Assembly (NCBI RefSeq): GCF_000275845.1
Contig: NW_006766890.1
Span: 499,042 to 563,041, forward strand
DNA: 64,000 bases
Source of the DNA: Dichomitus squalens LYAD-421 SS1
Taxonomy: Eukaryota; Basidiomycota; Agaricomycetes; Polyporales; Polyporaceae
Reading direction: 5' to 3'
Both the position numbers and the translations under genes were made by a program. The stretch's first letter is position 1; each line of letters starts with the position of its first letter. Under the pieces are notes generated by a model, which worked only from the letters and a program-made list of their open reading frames with translations, searched no databases and was not told the origin of the DNA. This document shows, piece after piece, positions 59,148 through 64,000 of the stretch.

Positions 59148-62100
59148 GGTTGCTTGGGCCTGGTGGACAATGTGGGAGCTCGGCAGGCGAGTGATGGGAT
59201 GCTGATGAAAGAACGGCAGACGGGTGCACTCGATGTTCTGTCCGGTGCTTCCTGGAGGGCCAGAGAACGAGAGAGGACGTCCGTGGCAGCGATGGGAGCG
59301 TAAGGAAGGGATCCAGCGGGGCACCGTCGTCGTCGGGAGTCGCTTACAGCCAATGGCTTGCAAATAACGACAGCGCTCAACGGGAAACGTAACTCAAACT
59401 TGCGCTTGGGCTAGCTTCTGGCTTAGTCTAGCATTACTTATCCCGCCTTGTTACTCGCCTTAATCGCTTTACCATTAGTCAGCGTCCCCTGGCGGAACAA
59501 CCCGGTCTCAGCTCTCTGCCAACCCGCTCCCATCTCTCCTTCAAGCCCTGGTCCCGTCCCTGCCTCTGCACCCCCACCCTTCTCCACGTTGCAGCGACGG
59601 GCCCCGCCATCCAACATAGCCGAGTGGGCAGATTGGTCGGCTCGCTTGCCATGCGTACCACAAAGTTTTTAGCCTTGGTTTGAAACGCGCCGGAAATCAG
59701 GCACCGTAATTATAACAGGCTTCGGAACCCGCCAGACTCCGCCCACGTGAGACGTCGACCCTTGCCTCGGCTGGCATGGTCATCCTTCCCAATGGCAGTG
59801 GGGATATAGGGAACCGTATACAGCATGGACGCCTGTGAACCTTTCTTCGCCAGGATGGTGGACGACAGCAACGCACATCCCAAATCGCATCCGTAGCCAG
59901 CCTTACCTCTGACCGTCAGTGCCATACAATCGGATCCTTTTGCACCAGATGCCCTGTGTTACGCTACCGCAATCGCGACGCGCCGTAGTCTTGGGCGTAA
60001 GCTCTATTCAACATCCCGCCCGCACAGGTGCGTGCGCTTACACGTACAATGTCGATTGGCTCAAGTTATTGTCGACATCTACCTACTGCAACCACATTAC
60101 ACCGACTGACTGCACCCGTCAGCGTCTGACAGGCTGCCACCTGCAACCCAACGGCTTACTGACAGCTATCTTTCAGACATCTCGGCCGCTTTTCATAAGG
60201 CTGGCCTTTCTGATGTGATGCAGATGTGTGAGAGCACAAACATCGCGGAGATGGCACCGGGCGCCCGACGTCCCTTGAGGAAACACCCGATGAAAGGAGC
60301 GTCCTACCGTCTGCTTCTGCCAATCCAGAAGACCCTTCTAATTAGCACTCTTCGTACCAACTTAGACTCGTCGCGAAGGCGTATCAAAGCAGCTTGCCCA
60401 AGCCCGATCTGTTTGAGGTGGCTTCACTGAACGGCGATCGTAGTAGAAGAGCGGAAGGCAAGTGCTTTTCATCCCGGCGTTTGCGGTTCTGAATAACGTC
60501 AGGCAGCCCATCTCCGGACACACGTCTGATGCGAGCTTGGATGATTGATACGAGTGCCGGGATGGGTGGCCCGTTCTATACGAACACACACAAGGGCGCT
60601 CTTGTTTGCATACATCCTTTGGCCTGGGAGGAGTAGGCGGTGCGCGTGCGAATACGCCGCAGATGACAGAACGTCCGTCGCCATTCTGTTAGATATGCCC
60701 GTGCACACTGATCGCCCGGCGCGCCGGGTATGACTCCCAAAGGCCTCAGTGCGCTTTGGACATTCCGTCAGCTCGTGGGATGACAGAGAGGTATCAAGAG
60801 ATCTGGGCTCTCTTGATCTGCATCCGGGGATGCGCGGGAGGCAACACATATGCTTTTCTGAGCCAAAGAGGGTGCATGTCTCATCACCTCCAATGATGGT
60901 CAAGGCGTATAGTGCGGGCCAACATGCAATCATGATAGTTGGAGAACGCTCCGTCCAGCTTATCAGAGCTCTGCCTCAGATCATCGCCTTGGACGTCAGC
61001 TTGTGACCGGTCACCTGTTGGCGTACACCAGTGCACACCCGTATATCGAGGATACGCTCTCTATCGTGGTGACACTGACACCCTGTCGGGGTCCTAGCGC
61101 GCAACCATTCGTAACTCTGAAAATGAAAAGCGTTGATGGAACGGGTGCCACAATGTCGATCCTGCCCGGATTAGGTTCGTTCGGTTGACACGGCGACATG
61201 ATTAAATGTGCGAATGTGCTGGAAGCGATGCACGAAGCCACGGATACGCTCTCAAGCCCAGAGGCATGGAACATGGAGGCAGTCGAGTAAAGAGGGGGGA
61301 TGCTGACAGGTGCACGCTGCTGCTCCGATCTCCAAGCCGGCGGATGGAGGAGTTAGCGAACGGACGCCGTCCCCTCGGAATCAGCCCCGGCTTCTCTGCG
61401 ACTCAGAAGAAAGCCTGAGCTTGTCAGATAACGGAAGGACAGCGAGCTTGCGAGCGTGTTCCTAGACGAAGAAGCTTTTTCGATTCCTCGCTTGAGGAAG
61501 GCAGCCCGAGAGCTGCTAATCCCACCGACGCCTTCGAACGCTGCCGTGCGTTCTTCAGCTTCTCGTCGCCACAGCGGCCGCCAGAATGGCCGTCGTGGCA
61601 CCGCACGTTTTGCGTTCTACCATTCCTGTAGGACATCCAATCGGCATCAGCGTGACCAAGGAATGGACTCCTCAGGACGGCTTGACGTGAGTCTGGCTAC
61701 GGCGCAGGTCGGTTTCCCTGACCGGGTGCTGTCCGGAATTGCCAGCGTTCACAGCCAACAGTCGATGCGTCGTCGCATACGTCTCAGGGAATCGGTCCCC
61801 TTCGGTGATGAGAGATGGTGCTGATATGGTTCACGTACTCTCAGTAAGACGGAGAGGCGCAACAAAGCTTAACGGCGTCACGCATCTTGTAGGGCCACAG
61901 CCCGTATCATGATATGCAACCAGAAGTGCTCACGTATGTTACGAAAAGCCGTTGCATGGCGGCCGCTTTCCCAGCAGTCTGGGGTCTCTTCACGCACGAT
62001 ATCTGTCATCATGTTATTTCTGGTAAAATGCAATCCTCGCTGTTAAGGCGTTCCCTTGACCTAGTAGCGGTGGTTGAGCCACATTTCTGACACAAAGCTA

Positions 62101-64000
62101 CGCAAGCCTGGGAATTCGCATCTCAGGTGCATGTATGGTGCACAGATAAGACGGAGTTGCAAGTGTGGACAAGCAGAATACTCACATCAAATATGGGGTA
62201 AGCGCACGATGACTGGCGTTCAGTATTCGCGCAAGACATCATCGCAGCAAACGCGACACTGACGGAACCACAAGGTATCCCACAAATTGTCAAGGATAAG
62301 GATGAAGTTACAAGACTGAATAAGGGAGATTACGTTGACATGCGATATCAGTCGTAGACAAGGGTACACACCATCCACAGAGCATCTCCTCCGCCGAGTA
62401 TCTGTTCCTGAGAGAAATTGACACGTCAGTGGTCATGACAATCGATACCTACAACGACGAATGGGGTTGAAAACGACATGCACAAGTACTATGAATGAGA
62501 AAGTGTTGGCAGCTCGTCGAGCATGTTAATGACAAGGTGGAAGGCATTCAGGTCATGTCAGCCCAATGCGCGTTTCTACAACCGCGCCCCCTTTCAGCAA
62601 GATTGCTGTACGGCAAAAGCAATGGGTGAGTCTCCAAGACCAGACACGGCTGACGACCGAGCCTGTCCACCAAATTACCAGAATTGGCTCACTCGCGTGT
62701 TGCCTTCGATTCGTTGGGGGCCATTGACCATACCGATCAGGTGGCAGGCGTAAGCTCAGATTGAAGAACGTCTGTAGCGATACAGGTGAGATCTCGACCA
62801 TCCCTCAGCCATACGCCAAGCGTCAGATGTTACGTTTATTTTGTTCCGCCGACGTTGGCTTCAACGGCGGAGAGCGGCGTTGGAAGGATTTTCCTGACGC
62901 TGCGCATCATCCCGAGCGTAACGCGACTGATGATAACTCGTTACCACGCTTCCTTACCAATACGCCGCACAGCCAGGTGCATAGCAAAGTCGAGTTCATG
63001 GTAGTATAATCTGAGACGAGGTGGTACACAGGAGATGTATGTCAGAAATAGCCTGACGCTGAGACAATTGGTTTCGAACATGCCTGATCACTAACCCTGA
63101 GACAAATGCGGCAGAGATCCGACGCATGCCTCCGTTGAAGAGCGGACGTCTGGGTTTTGTATATGGCCACGCACATACAGGGTCGCCTCTCCGATACATC
63201 GGGAATAGTCTACAAGCACAGAGACGTGCAAGAGAGCCTCGGAATGAGTGGCACCCCGGGAAGTTCAGCATTATGCTGGTGGCCTCACCTGCAAGGTTCC
63301 TGAGCGTCATCCAATGTCCATCCACAAGGTTGCTCCTGAAAACGACGCATACCGTGCCATGGTGGCGAAAAGTCCATTGATGGCTGCGAAACCGTCTGAC
63401 TACTTCTGACCGTACCCTTCGGCCGTCAAAATGATCTGATGCTTTCGAAGGGGACCGTCAGCTGTCAGGCATGCCTGCCATCCCTTGATATGTGAATCCG
63501 GGTTAACGCATCTGAATTCCGACGGTAAAAATCCATGGAACACGACGGTATCGTTTGGGATCAAGAAGCCGATGGTGCCGGAGCGAACGACAGATGCCGT
63601 TGAGGAAGCCTCGCCATAATATAAACTCACAAACAAACTTCTATTCGCAAGATTGGGTTCCCTGGTCGAGCGCGAAGATTCATAGAATATCTGCAAGGTT
63701 CATGTTTAGGCAAGAATAGTGGTGCAAGAAGGATGAGCGCCAAGACTTCGTACGAAGGAATCGTGTCTTTACATACTACACGGCACGTGCGCGATAAATG
63801 TCTTCTTCATTATGTTACAGCGCGGGGCTGCCCTCATCAACAGTCCGGCCATAGTTCCGTAGTTTTGTGTTTGTGGGTCGTCTCAAGCGGGAAAAGCGGG
63901 AAAAGCGGCTGCACCATTTGCAAATCACTTGAATGACAGTGAGGACTTTGGAGTATGTGTCGCCTTGTGTACTTCAACAGCTTTGGGTGAGCGGTCGGCC
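59148..64000. other. Gene-poor right end of window
   Basis: About 4.85 kb. Kinase 5' region at the start, then no supportable gene. Minus 63696-63400 (98 codons; SLFVSLYYGEASSTASVVRS, GFLIPNDTVVFHGFLPSEF) reads like protein but contains a GTGAGT near its start and has no recognised family. A short tandem GCGGGAAAA repeat lies at about 63888-63906. No tRNA-like arm set found. Confidence 0.45.

Noticed and set aside
59600..59680. GCCGAGTGGGCAGATTGG, reminiscent of a tRNA D-arm
   Set aside because: No B-box, anticodon arm or matching acceptor stem downstream.

Overview
The window is nuclear DNA of a filamentous basidiomycete, almost certainly an agaricomycete (mushroom or polypore class). Evidence: dense genes on both strands, introns mostly 50-70 nt with GT(A/G)NGT donors and pyrimidine-AG acceptors, GC-rich codons, and protein families typical of Agaricomycetes (an integral membrane family starting M-V-D-W, a C3H1 family with a conserved C-terminal domain, an NRC-2/Fpk1-type kinase). 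One run of 303 Ns (7049-7351) marks an assembly gap. Exon joins below were made by hand from splice signals and protein continuity.

Layout. 1-2.3 kb: a SIRT5-like sirtuin (minus, runs off the left edge, carries a frameshift) head to head with a small ribosome-biogenesis-type basic protein. 3.2-5.0 kb: a multi-exon membrane protein. 5.0-8.9 kb: gene-poor, with a terminal-inverted-repeat element in two partial or whole copies, the N gap and a sugar (inositol-type) transporter fragment between them. 8.9-23.9 kb: a conserved housekeeping block: ERB1, ARP4, a Q-rich unknown, TRS20/sedlin, a mitochondrial-type rhomboid protease, a YIPF1/2-type Yip protein, PCH2/TRIP13 and an Rdx (selenoprotein W-like) protein. 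24-27 kb: gene-poor, with a 415-bp MITE-like element. 27-32.7 kb: TVP38, two small genes, PEX11 and a Tctex1-type dynein light chain. 32.7-38.8 kb: about 6 kb with no supportable gene. 38.8-42.9 kb: the 3' exons of an unrecognised gene, a PPR-type mitochondrial protein and a C3H1 zinc-finger protein. 44.2-59.1 kb: three large regulatory or cytoskeletal genes on the minus strand: CLASP, an HSF-domain transcription factor and an NRC-2-type AGC kinase. 59.1-64 kb: no supportable gene.

How the genes relate. This is a standard eukaryotic neighbourhood, not an operon-like system. Recurring themes are ribosome biogenesis (ERB1, DUF2423 protein), chromatin and meiosis (ARP4, PCH2), secretory and peroxisomal membranes (TRS20, Yip, TVP38, PEX11), mitochondria (rhomboid, PPR) and microtubules (Tctex1, CLASP). 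Several genes form tight head-to-head pairs sharing 220-410 bp promoters. I found no CRISPR array, rRNA, convincing tRNA, or evidence for an undescribed multi-gene system. The most interesting items are the duplicated TIR element around a transporter fragment, a palindrome-rich MITE, three MluI-type boxes upstream of PCH2, an 8-nt micro-exon carrying half of a CxxC motif, and a sirtuin that looks decayed or mis-assembled.
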